Shown piece after piece: positions 15,388 through 23,360 of a stretch of DNA of 35,701 nt. Each line of letters starts with the position of its first letter. Positions within the stretch are counted from its first letter, which is position 1. Under the pieces are notes generated by a model. It worked only from the letters and a program-made list of their open reading frames with translations. It had not been told where the DNA came from and made no database searches. Made by a program: the position numbers and the translations under genes. Source of the stretch: an uncultured Clostridia bacterium (lineage in GTDB: Bacteria > Bacillota > Clostridia > Oscillospirales > Ruminococcaceae); the NCBI GenBank assembly GCA_946545645.1, contig CAMNNQ010000170.1, positions 1 to 35,701 of the forward strand, given 5' to 3'.

Positions 15388-16674
15388 ATGAAACTGAACG
15401 GAATTAGGCTTCACCACCACAAAAATACAGCAGAATGCGAGACTGTCAACCTGCCCTGCCCCGAAAAAGTCATCCTCTCCATGAGCCAGCATATCGGCGC
15501 CCCCGCCGAACCGAAGGTCAAGGTCGGAGATGAGGTCAAGGTCGGTACAGTCGTCGGCGATGCCGATACAAGAGTCACCTGCCCGGTACACGCCAGCGTT
15601 TCCGGCAAGGTCACAGCCATAGGCGAGCTGCTCCTGCCAAACGGCAAGACCTGCAGGACCGTCGAGATCACATCGGACGGAAAACAGGAGCCCGACCCTT
15701 CCCTTGCAGTGCCGGATATACACGATAAGGCCAGCCTTGCTGCCGCCGTAAGAGCCTCGGGCTGCTGCGGCATGGGCGGCGCGGGCTTCCCGACACACAT
15801 CAAACTGAATTACGACGAAGAAAAACAGCATATCGACACCCTCGTCGTCAATGCGGCGGAATGTGAGCCGTATATCACCAGCGACTACCGCGAGCTTATC
15901 GAGAACAGCGACAGAGTCATCGGCGGGATGAAGCTCATCCGCGAGATCCTCGGGATCGAAAGAGTCGTTATAGGCATCGAAGAGAACAAACCCAAGGCCA
16001 TAAGCCTTATGCGGGAAAAGCTGGCAGGAGAAAAGGGCTTTGAAGTCCTGAAGCTGCGCTCCCTCTACCCTCAGGGCGCCGAGAAGGTCATCGCCTTCTA
16101 TGCCACAGGCAGGATCGTCGAGGAAGGCCAGCTCACCTACGATCAGGGGATCATCGTCCTCAATGCTTCTACAACAGGATTTATTTACGACTATTCGCAG
16201 ACAGGTATACCCTTCGTCTCCAGAAGAGTCACCATAGACGGAGATGCCGTCGGCAAGCCCGGCAATTTCCGCGCCCCCATCGGCATACGCATCTCCGAGC
16301 TGCTCTCCGCCGCCGGGACAGATATGGAAAAGGTGGAGCGCATCGTCGCCGGAGGCCCGATGATGGGCATCAGCGTCTATGACCACGACCTTCCCCTCCT
16401 GAAGACCAATAACGCCTTCCTTGCCTCCAAGCGGGAGGAAAAAAGGCCTGTGATGACAAACTGCATTCGCTGCGGGCGCTGCATAGCCGCCTGCCCCCTG
16501 GGGCTTATGCCCACAGAATTCGAGCGCGCCTACGACCGCAAGGACAGAGACGCCCTCAACCGCCTGAAAATAAACCTCTGCATGAACTGCGGGAGCTGCA
16601 GCTATGTCTGCCCCGCAAAGCGCCCCCTTGCCGAAAAGAACCAACTGGCAAAGGGCTTCGCCATAAGCAGATGA
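15388..16674 (+). CDS. rnfC: Rnf complex subunit RnfC
   Basis: Peripheral subunit of the ion-translocating ferredoxin:NAD oxidoreductase. It carries the NADH/FMN-binding fold related to the complex I 51-kDa subunit (GMGGAGFPTHIKL, about 128-140) and two [4Fe-4S] motifs at 359-370 (CIRCGRCIAACP) and 398-409 (CMNCGSCSYVCP). The N-terminal barrel-sandwich region around residues 40-80 is typical. The start is the ATG at 15388 with AAAGGAG upstream; an in-frame TTG at 15328 is less likely. The length of 428 residues agrees with clostridial RnfC. It is the first of six ordered subunit genes, 16 bases before rnfD. Confidence 0.96.
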   Translation: MKLNGIRLHHHKNTAECETVNLPCPEKVILSMSQHIGAPAEPKVKVGDEVKVGTVVGDADTRVTCPVHASVSGKVTAIGELLLPNGKTCRTVEITSDGKQEPDPSLAVPDIHDKASLAAAVRASGCCGMGGAGFPTHIKLNYDEEKQHIDTLVVNAAECEPYITSDYRELIENSDRVIGGMKLIREILGIERVVIGIEENKPKAISLMREKLAGEKGFEVLKLRSLYPQGAEKVIAFYATGRIVEEGQLTYDQGIIVLNASTTGFIYDYSQTGIPFVSRRVTIDGDAVGKPGNFRAPIGIRISELLSAAGTDMEKVERIVAGGPMMGISVYDHDLPLLKTNNAFLASKREEKRPVMTNCIRCGRCIAACPLGLMPTEFERAYDRKDRDALNRLKINLCMNCGSCSYVCPAKRPLAEKNQLAKGFAISR

Positions 16675-16690
16675 TAAAGGAGATAATGTC

Positions 16691-17626
16691 TTGAAGGAAT
16701 ACACAGTCAGCCCATCGCCGCATATCAGAGACAGTATCACTACCTCTAAGATAATGCTGCACGTTATTATCGCTACTATCCCGGCGATGGCTGCCTCGGC
16801 TATATTTTTCAGTTGGAGAGCCCTGACTCTCATAGCTTTCTGTGCGCTCTCGGCTATGGTCTGGGAAAGGCTCTGCTGCTTTATCATGAAGCGCCCCGAC
16901 AGCACCGATGACCTCTCCGCTATGGTGACAGGCATCCTGCTGGCTTTCAATCTGCCGGTAACACTGCCTATCTGGATGGCCGCCGTCGGCACCTTTGTCT
17001 CGATAGTAATAGTCAAACAGCTCTTCGGAGGCCTCGGGCAGAATTTTGCCAACCCCGCAATAGTCGGAAGGATAGTCCTTATGCTGTCCTTTACAAGCTA
17101 TATGACCCATTGGGTCCTCCCCAACGGCCTCGATGCGGTCTCTACAGCGACCCCGCTGGTAACTGAGGACAGCTTCTCTTACTTCGACCTCTTCATAGGA
17201 CGGTGCGGAGGCTGTATCGGTGAGACCTCAGCCCTGGCGCTGCTCATAGGCGGCGTGTATCTCTGCATCGTCAGAGTCATAAAGCCCTATGCCCCCCTCG
17301 CCTTTATAGGGACAGTTTACCTCTTCTCCGCCGCCGCAGGAAGAGACCCTATCTATCAGATACTCTCCGGAGGCCTGATGCTCGGCGCGATCTTTATGGC
17401 TACCGACTATGTCACTACCCCGGTAACAAATAAGGGAAGAGTCATCTTCGGGATAGGCTGCGGGCTTATAACCTGTGTCATCCGGTTCTGGTGCAGCCCC
17501 CCGGAGGGAGTCTCCTATTCGATACTCCTTATGAATATAGTTACACCGTATATCGATATGTTCACCCGCAAGAAAGCGGTCGGCGGGATATACCGCAGGA
17601 AAGAAAGCAGGGAGGAAAAGAATTGA
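16691..17626 (+). CDS. rnfD: Rnf complex subunit RnfD
   Basis: Integral membrane subunit with covalently bound FMN. About eight to nine hydrophobic helices are visible. The flavin attachment site is Thr154 in the VSTATPL motif, a variant of the SGAT consensus. NFANPAIVGRIVL and FMATDYVTTPV are conserved RnfD/NqrB blocks. It starts with TTG at 16691, 8 bases after GGAG (16679-16682); the nearby ATG at 16686 is followed at once by a stop. The length of 311 residues is normal. Its stop overlaps the TTG start of rnfG. Confidence 0.95.
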   Translation: MKEYTVSPSPHIRDSITTSKIMLHVIIATIPAMAASAIFFSWRALTLIAFCALSAMVWERLCCFIMKRPDSTDDLSAMVTGILLAFNLPVTLPIWMAAVGTFVSIVIVKQLFGGLGQNFANPAIVGRIVLMLSFTSYMTHWVLPNGLDAVSTATPLVTEDSFSYFDLFIGRCGGCIGETSALALLIGGVYLCIVRVIKPYAPLAFIGTVYLFSAAAGRDPIYQILSGGLMLGAIFMATDYVTTPVTNKGRVIFGIGCGLITCVIRFWCSPPEGVSYSILLMNIVTPYIDMFTRKKAVGGIYRRKESREEKN

Positions 17627-18180
17627 AACAGTCTCTTATGCCCCCTGTCGTGCTGACACTGGTCTGCGTTATAGTCTCGGCGCTGCTGGTCTTCGCTTAC
17701 CGGCATACCTATGTAGACACTACGGGGATAATGACCGAAGAGCTCTCCGCCGCCTGCGAGGAAGTCTTCGGAAAAGGCGAATATAATATCCTTCTGGATA
17801 AGTCTCAGGAGAAGAAAACTCCCCTGACCTTCGGAGTCGAAGGTGTCAAGGCTGTCATAACCGACGGCAGGAGCAAATGCTTCATCGAAATCGAGCAGGA
17901 CGGTTACGCTAAGAACGGCCTGCATCTTCTCATCGGCATCGACCCTCACGGGAAGATCGCCGGGATAGAATTCCTCTCTATAGGAGAGACTCCCGGTGTC
18001 GGGACAAAAGTCCAGGATCCTAAGTTCATCTCGAAATTCATAGGCTACGGCTGCGGCACCGACGATGCCTCCATAGACGGCGTTACCGCCGCCACCTTCT
18101 CCTCAAAAGGCATGAAGGCAGCCTGCCGCAAGGCGGTAGAGCTTTTTGAAAAGAATAAGGAGGCGATATTCGGTGAATGA
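17623..18180 (+). CDS. rnfG: Rnf complex subunit RnfG
   Basis: A membrane-anchored subunit facing outside, with covalent FMN on a threonine. Residues 1-27 contain a single membrane helix. The FMN-binding motif is IDGVTAATFSS with Thr158 as the attachment residue. GETPGVGTKV (121-130) is another RnfG signature. The start is TTG at 17623, overlapping the rnfD stop, with GGGAGG upstream. The open frame extends upstream to 17491, but that part lies inside rnfD. At 185 residues it matches clostridial RnfG. Confidence 0.94.
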   Translation: MKQSLMPPVVLTLVCVIVSALLVFAYRHTYVDTTGIMTEELSAACEEVFGKGEYNILLDKSQEKKTPLTFGVEGVKAVITDGRSKCFIEIEQDGYAKNGLHLLIGIDPHGKIAGIEFLSIGETPGVGTKVQDPKFISKFIGYGCGTDDASIDGVTAATFSSKGMKAACRKAVELFEKNKEAIFGE

Positions 18181-18883
18181 AGAAAAAAAGACCCCTCTGA
18201 CAGCCGAATTCACCAAGGGCCTCCTTAAAGAGAACCCCGTCCTGGTGATGCTGCTTGGAATGTGCCCGACCCTCGCCGTTACAACGATGGCCTCAAATGC
18301 TATCGGCATGGGCCTGGCGACGACCTTCGTCCTAGTCTGCTCAAACCTCGTTATCTCGCTCCTGAAAGGCGTCATTCCCAAGGCGGTAAGGCTGCCCTGC
18401 TTTATAGTCATCATCGCAGGCTTCGTTACCCTTATCTCCTTCGTTATGCAGAAATATCTCCCCCTGCTATACCGCTCGCTGGGAGTGTTCCTGACACTGA
18501 TAACCGTAAACTGCATAATCCTCGGCCGCGCAGAGGCCTTCGCCTCCAAGAACAAGCCTCTTGCCTCAGTGCTGGACGGCCTCGGGATGGGGCTGGGCTT
18601 CACCCTCGCCCTCTTCGCTATGGGCAGCGTCCGCGAGATCTTAGGCTCCGGAAGCTGGTTCGGGATCAAGCTCCCCTATCTTAAAAACGACCCGATGCTG
18701 ATCTTTATCATGCCCGCAGGCGGTTTCTTCGTCCTGGGGTGCATAATCGCTCTGGTCGGCAAGCTCTCGAAGAAAAAGCCTCCCAAGGAGATAAGCTGCG
18801 AGAACTGCCCCTCAGCCTCGATCTGCGGCAGGAGCAAAAAAGATACTGCCGATAAAGCCGGAGAAAGCGAGGCGGCAGAATGA
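18173..18883 (+). CDS. rnfE: Rnf complex subunit RnfE
   Basis: Integral membrane subunit with six predicted helices, homologous to RnfA and to NqrD. MLLGMCPTLAVTTMASNAIGMG and NCIILGRAEAFAS are family signatures (each is shown only in part). The C-terminal tail carries a short Cys pair region, CENCPSASICG, common in clostridial RnfE but without a clear cofactor role. The start is GTG at 18173, overlapping the rnfG stop by eight bases, with AAGGAGG (18157-18163) nine bases upstream. Its own stop overlaps the rnfA start as ATGA. Confidence 0.94.
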   Translation: MNEEKKTPLTAEFTKGLLKENPVLVMLLGMCPTLAVTTMASNAIGMGLATTFVLVCSNLVISLLKGVIPKAVRLPCFIVIIAGFVTLISFVMQKYLPLLYRSLGVFLTLITVNCIILGRAEAFASKNKPLASVLDGLGMGLGFTLALFAMGSVREILGSGSWFGIKLPYLKNDPMLIFIMPAGGFFVLGCIIALVGKLSKKKPPKEISCENCPSASICGRSKKDTADKAGESEAAE

Positions 18884-19455
18884 AAGAACTGATAATCATC
18901 GTCCTGACTGCCGTGTTCGTCAATAATGTCGTTCTCTCGCAGTTTATGGGGATATGCGCCTTTCTCGGAGTTTCAAAGCAGCTAAAAAGCTCCCTCGGTA
19001 TGGGCGGCGCCGTCATTTTCGTAATGGTCTGCGCAACAGCCTGCACCTACCCCGTCTATCTGCTGCTGGAAAGATTTGAGATCACCTATCTCCGGACAGT
19101 CGCTTTTATCCTGGTCATTGCGATGTTCGTACAGCTCATAGAGATAGTCATGAAAAAGACTATGCCGGGGCTATATAAGGCGCTGGGAGTCTACCTCCCG
19201 CTGATAACCACCAACTGCGCTGTACTGGGTGTCACAGTCTCCAACATAGACGAGGGCTATACCCTTGTGCAGTCTCTCTTCAATGCCCTGGGAACAGGCC
19301 TTGCCTTTACCCTCGCGCTGGTGCTCTTCTCGGGAGTCCGCGCAAGGATAGCGGATTCAAATATCCCCGAGACCTTCAAGGGCGTCCCTGCGACACTGAT
19401 CGCAGCCTCTATAGTCTCGCTGAGCTTTATGGGCTTTTCCGGGATGTTCAGTTGA
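18880..19455 (+). CDS. rnfA: Rnf complex subunit RnfA
   Basis: Integral membrane subunit with six helices and the inverted-topology partner of RnfE; together they form the ion and electron path across the membrane. FVNNVVLSQFMGICAFLG and TTNCAVLGV are typical RnfA motifs, the latter carrying the conserved cysteine proposed to hold a membrane iron-sulfur centre with RnfE. The length of 191 residues is exactly typical. The ATG overlaps the rnfE stop by four bases. Confidence 0.96.
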   Translation: MKELIIIVLTAVFVNNVVLSQFMGICAFLGVSKQLKSSLGMGGAVIFVMVCATACTYPVYLLLERFEITYLRTVAFILVIAMFVQLIEIVMKKTMPGLYKALGVYLPLITTNCAVLGVTVSNIDEGYTLVQSLFNALGTGLAFTLALVLFSGVRARIADSNIPETFKGVPATLIAASIVSLSFMGFSGMFS

Positions 19456-19491
19456 TAAGTAGTATTGACCGTAAGGAGTTCAGACCATATC

Positions 19492-20301
19492 ATGGATTAT
19501 ATCATACCCATAGGCCTCTTTGCCCTTCTGGGGCTGGTCTCGGGAGTTCTGCTGACAGTCGTTTCAAAGGCCTTCGCAGTAAAGACCGACGAGCGGCTCG
19601 AAAAAGTCGCGGAAGCGCTACCGCAGGTCAACTGCGGAGCCTGCGGATATTCGGGCTGCGCAGATTATGCCGGGGCTGTAATAAAAGGAGCCCCCTGCAA
19701 CCTCTGCAAACCCGGAGGCGCCGCAGTTGCTGCTAAGGTCGCCGCCATAATGGGCGTAACAGATAAGGGCGCACAGTCCCTCAAAGCCTTCGTGCGATGC
19801 AGCGGAAGCTGCGATAAGGCCGGGCATAAATATGCCTTCGGCGGGATAAATTCCTGCAGCGCCTGCAATAAGTATTATAACGGCTCAAAGCTCTGTACCA
19901 GCGGCTGCCTCGGCTACGGCGACTGCACAAAGGTCTGCCCCCAGGGAGCTATAAGCATCAGAGACAGGATCGCCGTTATCGACAGAAGGCTCTGCATAGG
20001 CTGCGGGCTCTGTGTCAACGAATGCCCCAATGCGCTCATCTCCCTGCGGCCGGAAAGCCAGCGATATGAAGTCGCCTGCTCCTCCGCTGCCCCCGGAAAG
20101 GTGACACGCAAGCTCTGCTCGTCAGGGTGCATCGCCTGCGGGATGTGCGTAAGGAACTGCCCGCAGAAAGCGATCTCCATCAAAGATAACCACGCGCTCA
20201 TCGACAGCGCTCTTTGCATAGGGTGCGGTGTATGCAAGGAGAAATGTCCTGTGGGCGCTATCATAGACACTCAAATGCCAGGAGGAAATCAAAATGAATG
20301 A
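19492..20301 (+). CDS. rnfB: Rnf complex subunit RnfB (multi-cluster ferredoxin)
   Basis: Entry point for electrons from reduced ferredoxin. One N-terminal membrane helix (about 4-26) anchors it. Cysteine groups for [4Fe-4S] clusters lie at 48-72 (CGACGYSGC ... CNLC), 103-149, 168-179, 209-223 and 242-252, matching the six-cluster clostridial type. I choose the ATG at 19492 with AAGGAG upstream; the in-frame TTG at 19465 would add nine residues. The length is 269 residues. The C terminus overlaps the start of the MarR gene by eight bases, and the MarR ribosome site lies inside rnfB. Confidence 0.95.
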   Translation: MDYIIPIGLFALLGLVSGVLLTVVSKAFAVKTDERLEKVAEALPQVNCGACGYSGCADYAGAVIKGAPCNLCKPGGAAVAAKVAAIMGVTDKGAQSLKAFVRCSGSCDKAGHKYAFGGINSCSACNKYYNGSKLCTSGCLGYGDCTKVCPQGAISIRDRIAVIDRRLCIGCGLCVNECPNALISLRPESQRYEVACSSAAPGKVTRKLCSSGCIACGMCVRNCPQKAISIKDNHALIDSALCIGCGVCKEKCPVGAIIDTQMPGGNQNE

Positions 20302-20737
20302 AAAAGCAAGAAAGAAGTGTATAGAAGCAATGTTCGAGCTCTACCCCAGAGGCAGAAAGCTCATCTATGAATCCTTCGATAAAATGGACGACAGCCTGAC
20401 CCGTACCCAGCAGATCATACTGCTTGCACTCTCTGTCCAGGATAACCTCTCTATGTCTCAGCTCGCAGACAGGATCTGCACCAGCAACGAGCAGGCTACA
20501 CGAGCAGTCGCACAGCTCGTGGATAAGGGATATGTCATCAGGATGCAGAACAAACAGAACAGGCGCGTCGTGAATATCAGCCTTACCGAAAAGGCCAGAA
20601 ATCATGTTGAGGAAGCCAAGCAGGTAGTCCTCTCCGATACCCTCAGCACTGCCAAGGGCCTGACCGACGAGGAGCTCAAGACTCTCAATACCAGCCTCTC
20701 GAATGTAATAACCATCTTCAACAAGCTCCAGAAATAA
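20294..20737 (+). CDS. MarR-family transcriptional regulator coupled to rnfB
   Basis: A 147-residue winged-helix protein. The recognition region is LSMSQLADRICTSNEQATRAV (shown in part) followed by LVDKGYVIRMQNKQNRRVVN, the wing, flanked by dimerisation helices, which is the MarR layout. AGGAGG and the ATG at 20294 lie within the last codons of rnfB, so translation is coupled and the regulator is made in proportion to Rnf. I infer feedback control of rnf or sensing of a redox ligand. No cysteine suggestive of OhrR-type oxidation is conspicuous beyond those in RKKC and RICT. Confidence 0.88.
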   Translation: MNEKARKKCIEAMFELYPRGRKLIYESFDKMDDSLTRTQQIILLALSVQDNLSMSQLADRICTSNEQATRAVAQLVDKGYVIRMQNKQNRRVVNISLTEKARNHVEEAKQVVLSDTLSTAKGLTDEELKTLNTSLSNVITIFNKLQK

Positions 20738-20770
20738 ATATCCGTATATTACAACTGTTTCCGGGCTCCG

Positions 20771-20808
20771 CTCACCGCAAATGATCCCGCGGGGGACCCT
20801 CTGGTGAG
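20771..20808 (+). other. Possible structured RNA between the MarR gene and the LtaS-like gene
   Basis: CTCACC (20771-20776) pairs with GGTGAG (20803-20808), enclosing a second G/C-rich stem TCCC/GGGGA (20785-20796). No T tract follows, so it is not a simple terminator. No known riboswitch class was recognised. Confidence 0.3.
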
Positions 20809-20882
20809 TCTTATGCACTGGAAAGTTTAACTTTTGGCAAAGATTGTAAATTTTCAGAAAGAAAAGAACAGAGGAAAAGGAA

Positions 20883-22862
20883 ATGCTACATAAGATCTGG
20901 GAAGAAAAAACAAAAGCTGTGTTCGTAGTTCTGCTGGCTGTCGGGATGCTCCTCTTTATAAGCATCGCGGTCTGCGGAGACTATTATTCCGAAATGGAGC
21001 TGCGCTCCGAAAGGATCATGACCGTCGTCGGCTGTGTATTAAGCATCATCGGCGAGCTCGGAGTCTGTGTTCTGGGGTTCTTTGCTTATAAAAAGCTGGA
21101 AAAGCCCGTCAAATTCAACCCGATACTCTTCGCTCTGGCGGCAGCGCTCTGGTCGTATTCTCTCTCGGAGCTCTGCATGGGAGCGTTTTTTATCAAGTTC
21201 TATCCGCTCTATAATATCATGGGCTTTGCGATCTACGCTGCGGTGTTCCTCATAGGCGCGGCAGCCTTCAAGCGGCCCAAGATATGGTTCTGTGTCTGGG
21301 AAGTGCTCTTCGCGGTGTATTCCATCGCCCAGTATTACCTTACCAAGTTCCGCGGAGCGCCGATCAAATTCACCGATTTCGCCAATCTCCGCAGCGCGGC
21401 TGAAGTCAAGAGCGAGTATAAGCTGACCGCCTCCTTTACCGTCATCTGCGCACTTCTGGAGATCGCAGTCGTGCTGTTTGTGACGATCAGAGCCGAGCTC
21501 CGCTCGGAGAACGCAAAGCCGAGACTCATCACCCTGGGCGCTGTCGCTGTCCTTTCGGCAGCATTTGTGCTGATCTCCAAGCCCAGCTATGACTACGGGG
21601 TGAATAACCGTATCATCAAGCTGAATTTCTCCGGCGACGAAGATTGGGATACCTCCCGCCGGGTCGGAAGTATGCTGATGTTCTATTACGACGGAGTGTA
21701 TAACCATGTTCAGATGCCCGATGATTATACCACCGAAAAGGGCGCCGGGCTCACGGAAAAGTATCCCGAAGAGCAGCCCTCCGGAAAGACTCCCGTTATC
21801 ATCGCTGTCCTCAATGAGAGCTTCTCGGATTTCAGCCATATCTCCGGCTTCAACACCAATAAGGACTATATGCCTGTTATCCACTCCCTCTCGGAGAATA
21901 CCGTCAAGGGAATGGTCACTGTCTCGCCCTACGGCGGATATACCTGCAATTCCGAGTATGAGTTCCTGACAGGCAACACAATGCACTTCCTGCCGCTGGG
22001 CTCGGCTGTTTATACAAATTACCTTGAATCAGATCAGGATTCCATCGTCCGGGCGCTGAACAAGCAGGGCTTCGAGACCGTCGCCTTTACCCCCTGCGGC
22101 CCCGCCCTCTGGGACATCGGCCTCGCTTATGAATATCTGGGCTTTAAGACCAAATATTTCGGCGGGGAACTGGGGATAACTTCAAACGAGCTCTGCAACG
22201 GGCAGCTCCCCGACCATGTCCTCTTTGAAAGAGTCTGCGAGCTGGCCGATAACAGAGACAGATCCAAAGGCATATTCTTCTGGGTCACAACTATGCAAAA
22301 CCATGCGCCCTATAACTACGAGGTCGAAGGCGGAGTCGAGCTTACGGATATCGAGGACGAGAAAGCAGAGCGCTATCTCAACTGCGTATACCAGAGCGAC
22401 AAGGCCCTCGGCGAGATGATCGAGCATTTCAAGGATTACGACGAGGATGTCATCATCGTTATGTTCGGAGACCATTACCCCCATATCCCCTCCTTCTCGG
22501 AGAAGCTCTACGGCGGCTCCCTCTCCGGGCTCAATGCCGAGGAGTATTCCAGGATCCACCAGACACCATTCGTTATCTGGAGCAACCGGGATATCGGCTC
22601 AAAGGAGCTTACCGACATCAGCCTCAACTATCTGGGCGCGGAAATGTTCAAGGCCGCAGGCCTGCCGCTGACCCCGATACAGCAGGAGCTGGAGCATATC
22701 AGAGAAAAGCTGCCCATAGTGTCCGGCTTCGGATGCAGGACAGACGACGGCGTATGGCACGCTGTCGGCGACGACCTCGGAGAAGATTATGACAGCGCTC
22801 TCGAGGAATACAGGACAATGCAGTATTACAGGATGTTCGACGATAAGCGGAGAATACCCTGA
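20883..22862 (+). CDS. LTA synthase family phosphoglycerol transferase (sulfatase fold)
   Basis: Residues 1-235 hold about five to six membrane helices, and 300-650 form an extracellular alkaline-phosphatase/sulfatase domain. Metal and catalytic residues match LtaS: Glu312 in LNESFSDF, nucleophile Thr354 in GGYTCNSEYEFLTG, and Asp530-His531 in MFGDHYPHIP. The family polymerises glycerol phosphate from phosphatidylglycerol into lipoteichoic acid or decorates surface glycans. The length of 659 residues is usual. AGAGGA lies seven bases before the ATG. The DtxR-like repressor gene follows by 21 bases. Whether this organism makes true lipoteichoic acid cannot be judged here, so a periplasmic glycan phosphoglycerol transferase is the alternative. 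Confidence 0.9.
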   Translation: MLHKIWEEKTKAVFVVLLAVGMLLFISIAVCGDYYSEMELRSERIMTVVGCVLSIIGELGVCVLGFFAYKKLEKPVKFNPILFALAAALWSYSLSELCMGAFFIKFYPLYNIMGFAIYAAVFLIGAAAFKRPKIWFCVWEVLFAVYSIAQYYLTKFRGAPIKFTDFANLRSAAEVKSEYKLTASFTVICALLEIAVVLFVTIRAELRSENAKPRLITLGAVAVLSAAFVLISKPSYDYGVNNRIIKLNFSGDEDWDTSRRVGSMLMFYYDGVYNHVQMPDDYTTEKGAGLTEKYPEEQPSGKTPVIIAVLNESFSDFSHISGFNTNKDYMPVIHSLSENTVKGMVTVSPYGGYTCNSEYEFLTGNTMHFLPLGSAVYTNYLESDQDSIVRALNKQGFETVAFTPCGPALWDIGLAYEYLGFKTKYFGGELGITSNELCNGQLPDHVLFERVCELADNRDRSKGIFFWVTTMQNHAPYNYEVEGGVELTDIEDEKAERYLNCVYQSDKALGEMIEHFKDYDEDVIIVMFGDHYPHIPSFSEKLYGGSLSGLNAEEYSRIHQTPFVIWSNRDIGSKELTDISLNYLGAEMFKAAGLPLTPIQQELEHIREKLPIVSGFGCRTDDGVWHAVGDDLGEDYDSALEEYRTMQYYRMFDDKRRIP

Positions 22863-22883
22863 CCATCTGAAAGGAGAGATCTT

Positions 22884-23258
22884 ATGACACTCAGAGAATC
22901 GGGCGAAGATTACCTTGAAACTATACTTATCCTGCACGAAAAAACAGGCTTTGTCCGCTCTATCGACATCGCCAATGAGCTTGGATATTCCAAGCCCAGC
23001 ATCAGCCGCGCTATGGGGATACTCAAAGAGCACGGCTTCATAACCGTTGAGCAAAGCGGACAGATACTTCTTACCAAAGAGGGTAAAAAACGCGCCGGCG
23101 AGGTCTATGCCAGGCATCTGCTGCTGACAAAATTCCTCTCGAAGGTCCTGGGAGTCTCCGCTGAGAATGCAGAGAACGATGCCTGCCATATCGAGCACGT
23201 CATCAGCCAGGAGACCTTTGAAAAGCTGACAGACTTTGTCGAGAGCTACGGCAAGTAA
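22884..23258 (+). CDS. DtxR/MntR-like metal-dependent repressor
   Basis: A 124-residue repressor with the winged helix at about 8-68 (VRSIDIANELGYSKPSISRA then MGILKEHGFI) and a short helical dimerisation domain. It lacks the SH3-like third domain, like MntR. Predicted metal ligands are a mixture: Asp9 and Glu12 as in MntR, His78, and Cys101-Glu104-His105 in ACHIEHVIS, which is the DtxR-type arrangement. AAGGAGAG precedes the ATG. It is downstream of the LtaS-like gene and shares its terminator; no iron or manganese transporter is adjacent. Its metal and regulon are unknown; the LtaS-like enzyme needs Mn or Mg, so a link is conceivable. Confidence 0.88.
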   Translation: MTLRESGEDYLETILILHEKTGFVRSIDIANELGYSKPSISRAMGILKEHGFITVEQSGQILLTKEGKKRAGEVYARHLLLTKFLSKVLGVSAENAENDACHIEHVISQETFEKLTDFVESYGK

Positions 23259-23276
23259 AAACCGAAGGAACAAACG

Positions 23277-23324
23277 AAAAGCCGTATATCCTCCCGCCTC
23301 GGGGCAGGGATATACGGCTTTTTT
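23277..23324. terminator. Bidirectional terminator, copy 1 of a repeated hairpin
   Basis: AAAAGCCGTATATCC (23277-23291) pairs with GGATATACGGCTTTT (from 23308), ending in six T residues. It lies between convergent genes. Its stem core CCGTATATCC is identical to that of the terminator at 27581-27627. Confidence 0.92.
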
Positions 23325-23360
23325 ATACCTTTGCGCAGATGCAGAGGCCTATGTTTTCAA

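Noticed and set aside
15385-17052. A 555-codon open frame on the minus strand opposite rnfC and rnfD
   Set aside because: It is antisense to genes with clear family motifs; its long openness follows from the codon bias of the real genes, and its translation shows no recognisable domain.
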